The notes: generated by a model from the sequence alone, not told the origin. A stretch of DNA of 64,000 nucleotides from Xenococcus sp. PCC 7305 (GCF_000332055.1 NZ_ALVZ01000223.1:1-64000), one strand, 5' to 3'. Counted from the stretch's first letter, positions 38,221 through 47,358 are shown. Numbers and translations: made by a program.

Positions 38221-38926
38221 ATGTAAGCGTATTTACTGCAAAATTATTACAAAACTTACGTAACAAAAAAGGAAACAAAGGTTTCACTCTAATTGAACTT
38301 TTAGTAGTTGTCATTATCATCGGGGTTCTAGCTGCTGTTGCACTACCCAATCTTTTAGGTCAAGTTGCCAAAGGAAGACAAGCTGAAGCGAAAAACATCT
38401 TAGGTACTATTGTTCGCTCCCAGCAAGCCCACCGTCTAGAAAATGGTACATTTGGCGAGATTGGGGATTATGAAGTCGGTGGTAATGCTGATCTTCCTGG
38501 CCAAATCGGACGTGATACTGCAACAATGGAAGACCTTCTTCCACTTGGTGCTGTTGATGGTATTCCTGACAATGCTCTTGCTGTAAGCTTTCAACCTGAG
38601 TTCTATTACTTCTCTGACGGACTTAACAGTGTACCAGGTGCCTTACAGTTACCAGATGAAACTGATTCTGCTGCTTGGGAATTTCCAGCAGCATCAACTA
38701 CCTCTGTCTCTCCTGAAGTAGGTTACGCTTATGCACAATCAGTATGGAGATATGAAAATGATATTTTAAATTACACAGCTGTGGTTAGTCAAAATGATAC
38801 TGGTTCATTTTCTTCTATTATTTGTGAAGAAGCCACAATTAATGCCGCAAATCAACCCATAACTAATGTAGTAGACGATGGTTCTGTCTTAGCTACCGCA
38901 TGCGCCCAAGGTACCGAAGTCAAATA
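38221..38926 (+). CDS. Type IV pilin-like protein without an in-frame start codon
   Basis: The frame running from 38211 encodes ...TAKLLQNLRNKKGNKG/FTLIELLVVVIIIGVLAA, the class III leader, Gly cleavage site, Glu5 and hydrophobic helix of PilA, then a head with ENGTFGEIGDY and a C-terminal Cys pair (IICEEAT and TACAQGTEVK). The mature part is about 214 residues. Between the upstream TAG (38208) and the leader there is no in-frame ATG, GTG or TTG. The only ATG, at 38221, is out of frame and is followed at once by TAA. One added base after that ATG would give M-x-SVFTAKLLQNL, so a one-base deletion, a base error, or an unusual start are the options. Confidence 0.75.
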
Positions 38927-38974
38927 ATTAATATGGTTGCTTAGGTGCATCGATATTAAATTCATAAAAGCAAT

Positions 38975-39024
38975 AGCAAGGAATAAGAATTATCCTAATT
39001 CTCTGAATTCCTTGCTTACTTTTT
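38975..39024 (+). terminator. Rho-independent terminator after first pilin
   Basis: AGCAAGGAAT (38975-38984) pairs with ATTCCTTGCT (39007-39016). The loop contains the inner stem AGAATTA-TCC-TAATTCT, and a T-rich tail (TACTTTTTAAG) follows. It separates the two pilin genes. Confidence 0.8.
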
Positions 39025-39067
39025 AAGAGTTAATTTTTTGTTCATAATCCGTAATAAGTTAAAAAAA

Positions 39068-39571
39068 ATGACATGGGTAATTGCACAACACAAGTATTAC
39101 ATTCTGAGAAGAAACAAAGAAAAAGGTTTTAGTTTGATTGAGCTATTGGTAGTTGTCATCATTTTGGGAGTTCTTTCTGCACTAGCCTTACCAAACCTAT
39201 TCGGACAAGTGGAAAAAGCGCGAACTTCAGAGGCAAAACTATTTTTAGGCTCGCTTAATAGAACACAACAAGCCTACTATTTTGAAAATGGTAGTTTTGC
39301 CCTGACTATGTCAGAGATGGGATCCAATTACACTACAAATTCTGAAATTTATGACTACGTGATTCTTAATCCTCCTCCTTCTCCTAACCAAATTCACCAT
39401 CAAGCAAATCCTAAGCCTATATATGCCAATGAATTAAATACTCTAGAATCAGCAGTATATCGCCTTCCAAGCGGAGGGTTTACTACTTCGTTATGTATCG
39501 GTTTTTTAATAACGGACGACCCCAATATCACAGCTCCAGGAAATTGCGATAATGGGGAAATTGTTAAGTAA
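39068..39571 (+). CDS. Type IV pilin-like protein
   Basis: 167 residues from ATG 39068; a TTG ten codons upstream is also in frame. The leader of about 20 residues (MTWVIAQHKYYILRRNKEKG) ends at the prepilin peptidase site G/FSLIELLVVVIILGVLSA, with Glu5. VEKARTSEAKLFLGSLNRTQQAYYFENGSFA matches cyanobacterial PilA heads, and two cysteines near the C-terminus (SLCIGF and GNCDNG) can form the D-loop. It is shorter than its upstream neighbour, and the two share the N-terminal half but not the head. Confidence 0.93.
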   Translation: MTWVIAQHKYYILRRNKEKGFSLIELLVVVIILGVLSALALPNLFGQVEKARTSEAKLFLGSLNRTQQAYYFENGSFALTMSEMGSNYTTNSEIYDYVILNPPPSPNQIHHQANPKPIYANELNTLESAVYRLPSGGFTTSLCIGFLITDDPNITAPGNCDNGEIVK

Positions 39572-39808
39572 ATTAGTTTATAACTTTTCCTTTTGTCATA
39601 ACTATCTATTATTAGACTAAAATTCAAATAAATTTTATTTTCGTAGCATAAACCCAGATTTTTTTATTGATTGATTTTTTATTTTATTAAATGGGAATAG
39701 TAAAAATATAAGCTGTTCTACTTCGTGATTCAAATAGCTAAATTACTATCCAAAAACTTGTCTTAATAACTCCTCTTGCCCAAAATATTGTATTTGCTAG
39801 ACATAAAA

Positions 39809-40600
39809 ATGACTACATTTACGCAACATCAAAATCAGAAAATAAATTTGTTATTAGCCAGTCTTCTTAGTATTTCTTTGGGCTATTGCCTAGTTAAGCT
39901 ACAAATTCCTAAGCTCCAAGAAGTGCGAGATGTCAACTTGGGAACAGATGAATATTTAAAACAAGCAAAAGCAGAAGAGCTGGAGTTGAGTGTGCTTAAT
40001 AAGGCTCCTAACTTTGGATTAAGTAATTTTGTTGCTAGTCATTCATATATAAAATTTTTAATTTATATGGGAGACGAAAATGCGAGAAGGAAAACTGGAT
40101 ACAGTCTTAGCCCCAAATACCTTGAAGTAATAGCTGAAAATGATCCTCTTTTTTCCAAAGCATTTGTCAATCTTTCCGCTGCTTCTTCTATCTATGGTGG
40201 AGCTCCCGAAAAAACAGTAGAAATTATGGATCAAGTCCTAGAGAAGCTTACTCCAGATTTCCCACAAGCATATCTTGTGTGGCTCTATAAAGGAGTGGAT
40301 GAAGTTCTTTTTATGGGCGACTTAAAAAAGGCACAACATTCCTACGAGAAAGCTGCCGAGTGGGCAAATATAGCGGGAGATCAATTTATTGAAAATGCTG
40401 CACGCAACACTGCTGAATTCTTAACTACTAATCCTGATATTGTCGAAGCTCAAGTGGGCGCTTGGTATGTAGTACTTACTAGTACTTCAGATAAAATTGT
40501 ACGTCAGGCAGCAATAAGAAATATCGAACAATTAGGTGGGACTATAGAAGTTTTTCCTGATGGCAGAGTTGTTGTAACAGCACCAAAATCGAGTAATTGA
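39809..40600 (+). CDS. Membrane-anchored protein with TPR-like helices, unknown function
   Basis: 263 residues from ATG 39809 (MTTFTQHQNQK); an in-frame TTG lies 11 codons upstream. One N-terminal helix (INLLLASLLSISLGYCLVKLQIP) anchors a helical domain resembling tetratricopeptide repeats: DPLFSKAFVNLSAASSIYGGAPEKTVEIM, QAYLVWLYKGVDEVLFMGDLKKAQHSYEKAAEWA. The C-terminus GGTIEVFPDGRVVVTAPKSSN is unusual. It is 237 bases after the second pilin on the same strand, so a pilus-related role is possible by position only. Confidence 0.75.
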   Translation: MTTFTQHQNQKINLLLASLLSISLGYCLVKLQIPKLQEVRDVNLGTDEYLKQAKAEELELSVLNKAPNFGLSNFVASHSYIKFLIYMGDENARRKTGYSLSPKYLEVIAENDPLFSKAFVNLSAASSIYGGAPEKTVEIMDQVLEKLTPDFPQAYLVWLYKGVDEVLFMGDLKKAQHSYEKAAEWANIAGDQFIENAARNTAEFLTTNPDIVEAQVGAWYVVLTSTSDKIVRQAAIRNIEQLGGTIEVFPDGRVVVTAPKSSN

Positions 40601-40628
40601 GATAGAAATTGCTAAACCTTAAAGAATT

Positions 40629-41327
40629 TTATCCATTGTTAATTTGTTTGAGAGCAGCTTCAGCGGCTGCTTTTTCTGCTTCTTGTTTGCGTTTTCCCTT
40701 GCCTGTGCCGTGAACTATTCCTTGAACTAATACTTGGGCAGTAAATTCTTTAGCGTGATCGGGTCCCGATTCTTGGATAATTTCATAAGTTGGGGCTTCG
40801 TGACATTTAGCCAAGGCCCATTGTTGAAATTTATTTTTACTATCTATGAATGTTGCTGTGGGAGAATTACTTTGTTTGTCAACCAATTCTTTTGCTAAGG
40901 ATCTAAAGAGATGTTGTATATAGTTGGCAACCGCTTCAATGCCCTGGTCGAGAAAATAAGCACCGATTATTGCCTCAAAAGTATCATTGAGCAGAGAAGG
41001 ATTAGCTCTGCCATTATCCTTAGCAGCACCTTTGCCTAAGCGCATTAATTCTCCTAGATTCATTAGGGCTCCGAGTTTGCCTAATTGCTCTTCATCGACC
41101 AGTCGCGATCGCAGACGGGTCAGTTCAGCTTCATTCATCGAAGGATATTCACGATAGAGCATTTCTCCTACCAAAAAACCTAAAACAGCATCTCCCAAAA
41201 ATTCTAGACGTTCATTATGCCCTGGCACTTCAGGATGCTCATTGGCATAAGAGCGATGAGTTAAAGCTAATTCTAATAGACTTTGATTTTTGATTTGCGG
41301 GAGTTGGTAGTCTATATTATTTGACAT
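40629..41327 (-). CDS. rnc: Ribonuclease III
   Basis: 232 residues. It cleaves double-stranded RNA in rRNA and mRNA processing. The catalytic signature is NERLEFLGDAVLGFLVGEML, with the second acidic site in DTFEAIIGAYFLDQG. The C-terminal dsRNA-binding domain runs from about 155 (KNKFQQWALAKCHEAPTYEII, GTGKGKRKQEAEKAAAEAAL). Complete and typical. Divergent from the aldolase/dehydrogenase gene. Confidence 0.97.
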   Translation of the reverse strand: MSNNIDYQLPQIKNQSLLELALTHRSYANEHPEVPGHNERLEFLGDAVLGFLVGEMLYREYPSMNEAELTRLRSRLVDEEQLGKLGALMNLGELMRLGKGAAKDNGRANPSLLNDTFEAIIGAYFLDQGIEAVANYIQHLFRSLAKELVDKQSNSPTATFIDSKNKFQQWALAKCHEAPTYEIIQESGPDHAKEFTAQVLVQGIVHGTGKGKRKQEAEKAAAEAALKQINNG

Positions 41328-41398
41328 TTTGTGATTCTTTGAGGATACGAGTCTCTAATAATTTAAAATTTTTGGTAGTCATCAGAAAAATTATCAAC

Positions 41399-43372
41399 AT
41401 GAAAAATCTGTGGAATGATCAGGCAGCAGCAAAATATCAAGGCGATTTAGGATTGCGGGTTTATACGTCCCGCTTGCTAGGACAAGATCCTTCCTTGGTT
41501 TTACATGGAGGAGGAAACACTTCAGTCAAAATAAATGAAAAGAATCTGCTGGGGGAGTCAGAAGATATTCTATACGTCAAAGGGAGTGGCTGGGATCTTG
41601 CCACCATAGAAGAACCAGGCTTTTCCCCAGTCAGGATGAATCATTTATTAAAATTAGCTCAACTATCATCCTTGAGTGATCCAGAAATGGTCAATGAGCT
41701 GAAAACTCAAATGACTCGTGCCACTGCGCCGTCTCCTTCAGTGGAAACGATTCTTCACGCGATTTTACCCTATAAATATGTCGATCACACCCATGCAGAT
41801 GCAGTGGTAACGATCACTAATACTCCTGAGGGATTAGATAGAGTTAAAGAAATATACGGGGATACGGTGGTGATTATTCCTTATATTATGCCTGGGTTTG
41901 ATCTAGCTAGAATTTGCGCTGAGAAGTTTGCTGCTGAATCCCATGAGCAAACCGTTGGCATGGTCTTAATGAATCACGGAATTTTTTCCTTTGGTGATAC
42001 TGCTCAGGAGTCCTATGATTTAATGATCGAATTAGTAGGAAAAGCTGAAGCTTATCTTCAAGATAACAATGCTGCACCCAAAAATATCCCTGCAAATTCC
42101 CAAAACGATCATGATGATAAGGTTTTTGGTAAGACTTTAGCTAATTTGCGTTATCAACTCGCAAAAAACGTGGGATTCCCTGTTATTTTATCTAATCATA
42201 GAGAAGCCAAGTATTTAGAGTTTGCGCAACGTCAAGATCTAAAAGTTATCTCTCAACAAGGGCCAGCAACTCCAGATCACGTGATTCGTACCAAAAGAAT
42301 ACCTTTATTAGGTCAAAATGTAGAATCCTATGTGAGTGATTACCAAGCTTACTTTAAAGCTCATGCTGCTGCTGATCATGTGATGCTCGATCCAATTCCC
42401 CGAGTAATCATTGACCCAGAATTAGGAATTTGTACTGCCGGCAAAACAGTCAAAGCGGCAAACATAGTAGCCGATATTTATGACCATACGATTGATGTGA
42501 TTGAAGGAGCTACTAAGTTAAGTAAATATCAAGCTTTATCTGCCAAAGATCTTTTTGCTATGGAATATTGGGATTTAGAGCAAGCCAAATTGCGCAAAGG
42601 TGGCACTCCACCAATCTTGACAGGAGAAATTGCCTTAGTTACAGGAGCAGCTTCAGGAATTGGCAAGGCTTGCGTTGATTCACTCTTAAAAAGAGGGGCA
42701 GCAGTCGTAGGCTTAGATATTAATCCTGCTATTGAAACCCTTTATGAACGTGCTGATTTTATGGGGATGGTTTGTGATGTGACTGATGAACAAGCTTTGA
42801 TCCAAGTTCTAGAAAAAACTGCTCGTAAATTTGGTGGCTTAGATATTTTAATTCTCAATGCAGGAATTTTTCCTCCTGGCTGTTCTATTGCCGAATTGAG
42901 CGGGAAAACCTGGAATAAAGTGATGTCAATTAATCTCGATGCCAACTTTACCTTAATGCGTGAATCTCATCCCTTCTTGAAATTATCGCCTAATGGTGGC
43001 CGAGTAGTAGTGATTGGCTCCAAGAATGTCCCTGCTCCTGGCCCTGGTGCTGCTGCTTATTCGGCCTCTAAAGCTGCTTTAAATCAGTTAACAAGAGTGG
43101 CCGCTTTGGAATGGGGCAAAGATAAAATTAGGATTAATTCTTTGCATCCTAATGGAGTTTTTGATACAGGAATTTGGACAGAAGACACCTTGGCAAATAG
43201 AGCTCAGCATTATGGATTAACTGTCGAAGAATATAAAACAAATAATGTTCTTAAAGTAGAAGTTACGAGCGAATCGGTAGGGGAATTAGCAGTGGAGCTT
43301 TGTACTCCTTTATTTGCCAATACCACCGCAGCTCAAATCCCCATTGATGGAGGTAATGAAAGGGTTATATAA
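41399..43372 (+). CDS. Bifunctional aldolase/short-chain dehydrogenase
   Basis: 657 residues from ATG 41399 (MKNLWND); the open frame extends 26 codons upstream but lacks conserved sequence. Residues about 1-400 form a class II aldolase/AraD-type domain: GGGNTSVKI, ATAPSPSVETILHA and the metal histidines VDHTHADAVV, with a third His in MNHGIFSFGD. Residues about 415-655 are an SDR domain: GAASGIGKACVDSL, LDILILNAGI, SASKAALNQL for the Tyr-Lys pair, and INSLHPNGVFD. This fusion matches RhaD/RhaE-like enzymes for 6-deoxy-sugar or rhamnulose oxidation. The catalytic Tyr is in AAYSASKAAL. Substrate here unknown. Confidence 0.92.
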   Translation: MKNLWNDQAAAKYQGDLGLRVYTSRLLGQDPSLVLHGGGNTSVKINEKNLLGESEDILYVKGSGWDLATIEEPGFSPVRMNHLLKLAQLSSLSDPEMVNELKTQMTRATAPSPSVETILHAILPYKYVDHTHADAVVTITNTPEGLDRVKEIYGDTVVIIPYIMPGFDLARICAEKFAAESHEQTVGMVLMNHGIFSFGDTAQESYDLMIELVGKAEAYLQDNNAAPKNIPANSQNDHDDKVFGKTLANLRYQLAKNVGFPVILSNHREAKYLEFAQRQDLKVISQQGPATPDHVIRTKRIPLLGQNVESYVSDYQAYFKAHAAADHVMLDPIPRVIIDPELGICTAGKTVKAANIVADIYDHTIDVIEGATKLSKYQALSAKDLFAMEYWDLEQAKLRKGGTPPILTGEIALVTGAASGIGKACVDSLLKRGAAVVGLDINPAIETLYERADFMGMVCDVTDEQALIQVLEKTARKFGGLDILILNAGIFPPGCSIAELSGKTWNKVMSINLDANFTLMRESHPFLKLSPNGGRVVVIGSKNVPAPGPGAAAYSASKAALNQLTRVAALEWGKDKIRINSLHPNGVFDTGIWTEDTLANRAQHYGLTVEEYKTNNVLKVEVTSESVGELAVELCTPLFANTTAAQIPIDGGNERVI

Positions 43373-43680
43373 GATGGAAATAAATACTGAGGAATAATTT
43401 ACAACAAACAGAATAATATCTTCTCCTTATCTGGATATATTTATTCTTGAGCAAGGAGGATTGTTCGGTCGGAAAACCACACCTCTTGTATTTGTCCTAT
43501 GCCCTGGATGCCCTATCTCTCTTGACTTTTGGTCTTGTTCAACTCCTTTAGCTTTATTTTGGTTTTCAACTGAACCACAACGTTACAATAGATATTGTCA
43601 GAATATGGCTAAACTTATAAACTAAGTAGCAAAGTTTGCTTCTCACCATATACCCATAAAAACTAGGATAAAAGAAAAAT
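43373..43680. other. Leader region of cp12
   Basis: 308 bases with no gene. It starts AT-rich, passes a stretch with GAGCAAGGAGG at about 43450 not followed by a usable frame, and ends with a purine-rich stretch before the cp12 ATG. I see no repeat, hairpin or known RNA. It presumably holds the cp12 promoter. Confidence 0.4.
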
Positions 43681-43905
43681 ATGACCGACCTAAAAGATCA
43701 AATCCAACAAGAAACAGCGCAGGCAAGAGAAGTTTGTAGTACTGAGGGTGCGACTTCCGGCGAATGTGCAGCTGCTTGGGATGCGGTTGAGGAACTTCAA
43801 GCAGAAGCTTCCCACCAGCGCCAGAATCATCCAGCAAAAAATTCTCTTGAACAATATTGTGATGATAACCCGGACGCTCTAGAATGTCGTGTTTACGAAG
43901 ACTAA
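43681..43905 (+). CDS. cp12: CP12 regulator of the Calvin cycle
   Basis: 74 residues. CP12 ties GAPDH and phosphoribulokinase into an inactive complex in the dark. Both redox cysteine pairs are present (Cys19/Cys29 and Cys60/Cys69), as are the core AWDAVEELQAEA and the C-terminal CDDNPDALECRVYED that enters the GAPDH active site. The protein is intrinsically flexible. It is monocistronic with its own terminator at 43965. No CBS domain is fused, so it is the standard form. Confidence 0.97.
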   Translation: MTDLKDQIQQETAQAREVCSTEGATSGECAAAWDAVEELQAEASHQRQNHPAKNSLEQYCDDNPDALECRVYED

Positions 43906-43964
43906 AAATATCTTTTAGTGCTTATCACAATTGCTATTATCACTATAATTTTGATGCTTGAATC

Positions 43965-43994
43965 GGGAGTCTTAGTTTCTAAGATTCCCTTTTT
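43965..43994 (+). terminator. Rho-independent terminator of cp12
   Basis: GGGAGTCTTAG (43965-43975) pairs with CTAAGATTCCC (43979-43989) across a three-base loop, with one G-U pair, followed by five T. A strong terminator in the convergent gap before fabI. Confidence 0.88.
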
Positions 43995-44045
43995 GATTGA
44001 GGTTTTTATGGGTAAATAAAGTCCGCAGAACAAAATTAACTTATA

Positions 44046-44819
44046 CTAACCCATAATTTCGTATCCTGCGTCGACGTAGATAATTTGTCCTGTAATGCCA
44101 CTGGCAAGATCGCTACATAGAAACGCGGCAGTATTGCCTACTTCTTCTTGAGTAACAGTTCGTCTTAGGGGTGCTTTTTCTTCCATCATCCGAATCATAT
44201 CAAGAATGCCTCCGATCGCAGAAGAAGCCAAAGTTCTAATCGGGCCTGCGGAAATGCCATTAACCCGAATATTTTGCGGCCCCAATTCTGAAGCTAGGTA
44301 ACGAACACTCATTTCTAGGGCAGATTTGGCTACTCCCATCACATTGTAGTTGGGCATTACCTTGACTCCTCCGAGGTAAGATAAGGTGACGATGCTTCCT
44401 CCTTCTTGCATTAAGGGCTTAGCGAGGCGAGCAAAATCTGTTAGAGAATAGGCACTAATTTCTAAGGATTTGCTGAAGGCGTCTCTGGGGACGCTGCTAT
44501 AGTCTCCCATTAAATATTCTTTGTCGGCAAAGGCTAGGCAGTGAATAAGAATGTCTAACTTACCCCATTTTTGGGCGATCGCATTAAACATCTCTTCCAT
44601 TAACTTATCATCTTGGACATCGCAGGGTAGGATTAAATCTGGATTTAGGGGATCGACTAATTGTCTAACTTTTTTCTCATAACGTCCTTTCTCATCAGGC
44701 ATATAATTAACTCCTAAATTGGCTCCTGCCTGATGCAATTGTTGAGCAATACCCCAAGCAATAGAACGATTATTGGCTATTCCTGTAACAAAAGCATTTT
44801 TTCCCGTTAAATCTAACAT
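44046..44819 (-). CDS. fabI: Enoyl-ACP reductase (NADH)
   Basis: 257 residues, divergent SDR that performs the last reduction of fatty-acid elongation. NAD-binding GIANNRSIAWGIAQQLHQAG, LIHCLAFADKEYLMGDYSSVPRDAF, the Tyr-x6-Lys catalytic pair in YNVMGVAKSALEMSVRYLA, and INGISAGPIRTLASSAIGG are all typical. Complete. Confidence 0.96.
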   Translation of the reverse strand: MLDLTGKNAFVTGIANNRSIAWGIAQQLHQAGANLGVNYMPDEKGRYEKKVRQLVDPLNPDLILPCDVQDDKLMEEMFNAIAQKWGKLDILIHCLAFADKEYLMGDYSSVPRDAFSKSLEISAYSLTDFARLAKPLMQEGGSIVTLSYLGGVKVMPNYNVMGVAKSALEMSVRYLASELGPQNIRVNGISAGPIRTLASSAIGGILDMIRMMEEKAPLRRTVTQEEVGNTAAFLCSDLASGITGQIIYVDAGYEIMG

Positions 44820-45064
44820 CCGATTCTAATCCTATCCTCTAGTTTTATTCGCAATTATATATATTACAGTTGCTGGGGCATTTCTAAACGATTGGAGATG
44901 AGGGATCGGGAAAATGACCAGACAGATTCTGAGTTGCTAACCGAAGTTAAAAAGCGATCTCAAGATCCGAAATATCTTCTTTGATGAACCTGGCTAGACA
45001 GGAGTATCCTTACTTTGCAAATATATTTTCATTACAGCGAAAACTCTGAAAGCACCAAAGAATT

Positions 45065-45865
45065 ATGTTCAGAACTAATAGACTTAAGAAAATGCTTCAA
45101 GAAGGTTCTAAGCCAATTGGTTGTTGGATTTTCTTCTCAGATGGTGACTCAATAGAACTTCTTTCTCTATGTGGATTCGATGCTTTTATCATTGATCATG
45201 AACATATTGCTTCGGACAGACGTGTCTTAGTTAAGCAACTTCGGGCGGCTCAGGCAACAGATGTGACCTGTATTTTACGGGTGCCTTCTCATGATCCAGT
45301 TTATATCAAGCATGCGTTGGATATTGGAGTAGAAGGTCTACTTGTTCCTACTGTAGAATCGGCAGATGAAGCAAGAAAAATTGTTGCGGCGACTCGCTAC
45401 CGACCCCATGGCGGACATCGGGGGGTTGGTTATCCAGAATGTCGAGCAGCTAATTGGGGTTTAGCAGAGCTGGAATATCCAGCCAATTATCGAGAAAATC
45501 TAATAATCGCAGTTATTATAGAAAGTCTTCGGGGTTTTGAGAATATTGAACAGATTGCCGCAGTTGAAGGAATTGATATGGTATTTTTGGGTCCAGGAGA
45601 TCTGACAGCAGAGCTAGTAAATGATTTTGCCGAACTAACTACTTTTGGAACCTATGAAAACTCAAAACTTGATAGACTAATGGCAGAAGCTGAAGCGACG
45701 GTTCTTGGGAGATCTGATTGTTGGCTTGGGGGAATAAGTCGCAATGCCGCAGGAGGTCGCGAGTTGTTTAATAAGGGTTATGATTTCGTAACGCCAACTG
45801 GCGATGCTTGGTTATTATCCGATGCGGCTAGATCTGTTATACACCAAATGAAAGAGGATGTTTAA
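45065..45865 (+). CDS. HpcH/HpaI aldolase family protein
   Basis: 266 residues, class II pyruvate aldolase-like TIM barrel. IDHEHIASDRRVLVKQLRAA carries the base-region histidine, LRVPSHDPVYIKHALDIGVEG the substrate arginine, and VIIESLRGFENIEQIAAVEG with MVFLGPGDLTAEL the metal-binding Glu and Asp. It should cleave or form C-C bonds between pyruvate-type donors and aldehydes. It opens an uncommon group of enzymes (to about 52.8 kb) and ends one base before the stop of the opposing MDR gene. Confidence 0.9.
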   Translation: MFRTNRLKKMLQEGSKPIGCWIFFSDGDSIELLSLCGFDAFIIDHEHIASDRRVLVKQLRAAQATDVTCILRVPSHDPVYIKHALDIGVEGLLVPTVESADEARKIVAATRYRPHGGHRGVGYPECRAANWGLAELEYPANYRENLIIAVIIESLRGFENIEQIAAVEGIDMVFLGPGDLTAELVNDFAELTTFGTYENSKLDRLMAEAEATVLGRSDCWLGGISRNAAGGRELFNKGYDFVTPTGDAWLLSDAARSVIHQMKEDV

Positions 45866-46873
45866 TCAGAACTTGACCACTACCTTGCCGCAGTTCTGGC
45901 CACTGAGTAAATAATTTACCGCAGCAGGAATAGATTCAAGCCCCTGAAATTCGCTGGGATCGATCGCGACTCTAATTTTCCCTGTAGAAAACATTTCTAG
46001 AAGGCGATCGCGAGCTTCGGGAATATATTCTTTGTACAAAGGCATTAAAAACCCTCGAACTGATGCTGCTTTCCAAAAAAGTTGATTGTAAATTCTGGGT
46101 TGAGATACTAATTCTGGATTCTTGCCATATTCAGAGATGAAGCCCACGACCACTAAACGCCCTCGAACTGCCAAATTATCTACACAAATGTCGAACATCT
46201 GCTTACCAATACATTCAAAAACCAGATTAAGGCCCTGGGGATATTCTTGTTTGAGTACTTGAGCGACATTGTCCACGCGATAATTAACTACGCGATCACA
46301 GCCTAAATCTTTAAGTAATCGATGCTTTGCCTCAGAGCCACAGGTTCCAATCACCTGATTTCCTGATAATTTTGCTAGTTGCACCGCAATATGACCAGTT
46401 CCTCCCCCTGCTGCAGTTACCATTACAACTTCTTGACTAGTCATTGCCCCTACTTGCTCTAATGCCACTAAAGCTGAAACTCCAGTGGGCATCAAAGTCA
46501 GAACTTCTGGGGTTGCGATCGGGACAGGAAAACCCAGTTTTTCATCAATTACTTGATATTCTCGATAGCCGCCGCCGCGTTGAGTTGTGACCACCGCATC
46601 ACCCACTGCAAACTCTTTGACCTGATCTCCTATCGCGACAACTTCGCCTATTGCTTCTACGCCCAGATCAATAGGTGGAGTCTCCGTGAAATAGGGAATT
46701 TTGCCTTTACACAATAAAGTATCAAACCCAGCATTTACTCCGGCAAATTTATTGCGAATCAAAATTTGCTTACTCGTCGGTTCGGGAATTTTATCCTTTA
46801 TGATTTCAATAGCTGAGCTAAAATCTGAGCTAAACTTTGTGGCAATTAATTTTCTGTAAGTATCCGAACTCAT
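45866..46873 (-). CDS. MDR-family NAD(P)H-dependent oxidoreductase
   Basis: 335 residues, zinc-free medium-chain dehydrogenase/reductase similar to prostaglandin reductase 3/quinone oxidoreductases. N-terminal GroES-like part (PEPTSKQILIRNKFAGVNAGFDTLLCKG), then Rossmann domain VTAAGGGTGHIAVQLAKLSGNQVIGTCGS. The catalytic-zinc residues of alcohol dehydrogenases are absent. Such enzymes reduce alpha,beta-unsaturated or beta-keto compounds. Its ATG is only five bases from the ATG of the divergent ridA-like gene, so each promoter must lie in the other gene. Confidence 0.9.
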   Translation of the reverse strand: MSSDTYRKLIATKFSSDFSSAIEIIKDKIPEPTSKQILIRNKFAGVNAGFDTLLCKGKIPYFTETPPIDLGVEAIGEVVAIGDQVKEFAVGDAVVTTQRGGGYREYQVIDEKLGFPVPIATPEVLTLMPTGVSALVALEQVGAMTSQEVVMVTAAGGGTGHIAVQLAKLSGNQVIGTCGSEAKHRLLKDLGCDRVVNYRVDNVAQVLKQEYPQGLNLVFECIGKQMFDICVDNLAVRGRLVVVGFISEYGKNPELVSQPRIYNQLFWKAASVRGFLMPLYKEYIPEARDRLLEMFSTGKIRVAIDPSEFQGLESIPAAVNYLLSGQNCGKVVVKF

Positions 46874-46878
46874 AAATC

Positions 46879-47328
46879 ATGACCAAGCGTGAAGTTATTA
46901 TCCCTCAGGGAATGGAAATCCTCTATGAAAAATACCATTATTGTCCTGGTATTAAGGTAGGTAATACCCTATACATCTCAGGACAGGTAGGACGGGATGA
47001 GAATTTGCAGATAGTCGGAGGCACAGAGGCCCAATTTGTTCAGGCTTTTGAGAATGTGAAAAAAGTACTGACAGCAGCAGGAGCTAGTTTTGATGATGTG
47101 GTCGAGATGATTACCTATCATGTTACGGGGGCAAATATTATAAGTGCTTCCGAGTCTTCTTCCGCAAAACCACAACAATTGACTATTCCCCATTTGCCAT
47201 TGTTTATCGACGTAAAAGACCGCTATTTTACGAACAAGTTTCCCACTTGGACTGGTGTTGGCGTGACAGGTTTATCCACAGCAGGATTAATTGTCGAAAT
47301 TAAATGTACGGCAGTTCTTGAAGACTAA
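46879..47328 (+). CDS. RidA (YjgF/YER057c/UK114) family protein
   Basis: 149 residues. RidA proteins hydrolyse reactive enamines and imines from PLP enzymes, or act on related steps in catabolism. The family blocks are GNTLYISGQVGRDENLQIVGGTEAQFVQAFENVKKVLTAAGASFDDVVEMITY and VEIKCTAVLED. The arginine that binds the carboxylate in classic RidA (in the segment near PxRxxV) appears lost: the corresponding stretch reads FPTWTGVGVTGL, with Thr-Trp where Arg is expected. That suggests a Rid subgroup with a different substrate. The gene ends 17 bases before the convergent hydrolase gene. Confidence 0.9.
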   Translation: MTKREVIIPQGMEILYEKYHYCPGIKVGNTLYISGQVGRDENLQIVGGTEAQFVQAFENVKKVLTAAGASFDDVVEMITYHVTGANIISASESSSAKPQQLTIPHLPLFIDVKDRYFTNKFPTWTGVGVTGLSTAGLIVEIKCTAVLED

Positions 47329-47334
47329 CAATTT

Positions 47335-47358
47335 TCCATTGTCCATTACCCATTACCC
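47335..47358. repeat. Heptanucleotide repeat (CCATTAC)
   Basis: Three units (CCATTGT, CCATTAC, CCATTAC), between the ridA-like gene and the convergent hydrolase-fold gene; it runs into the last codons of the latter. Confidence 0.6.
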
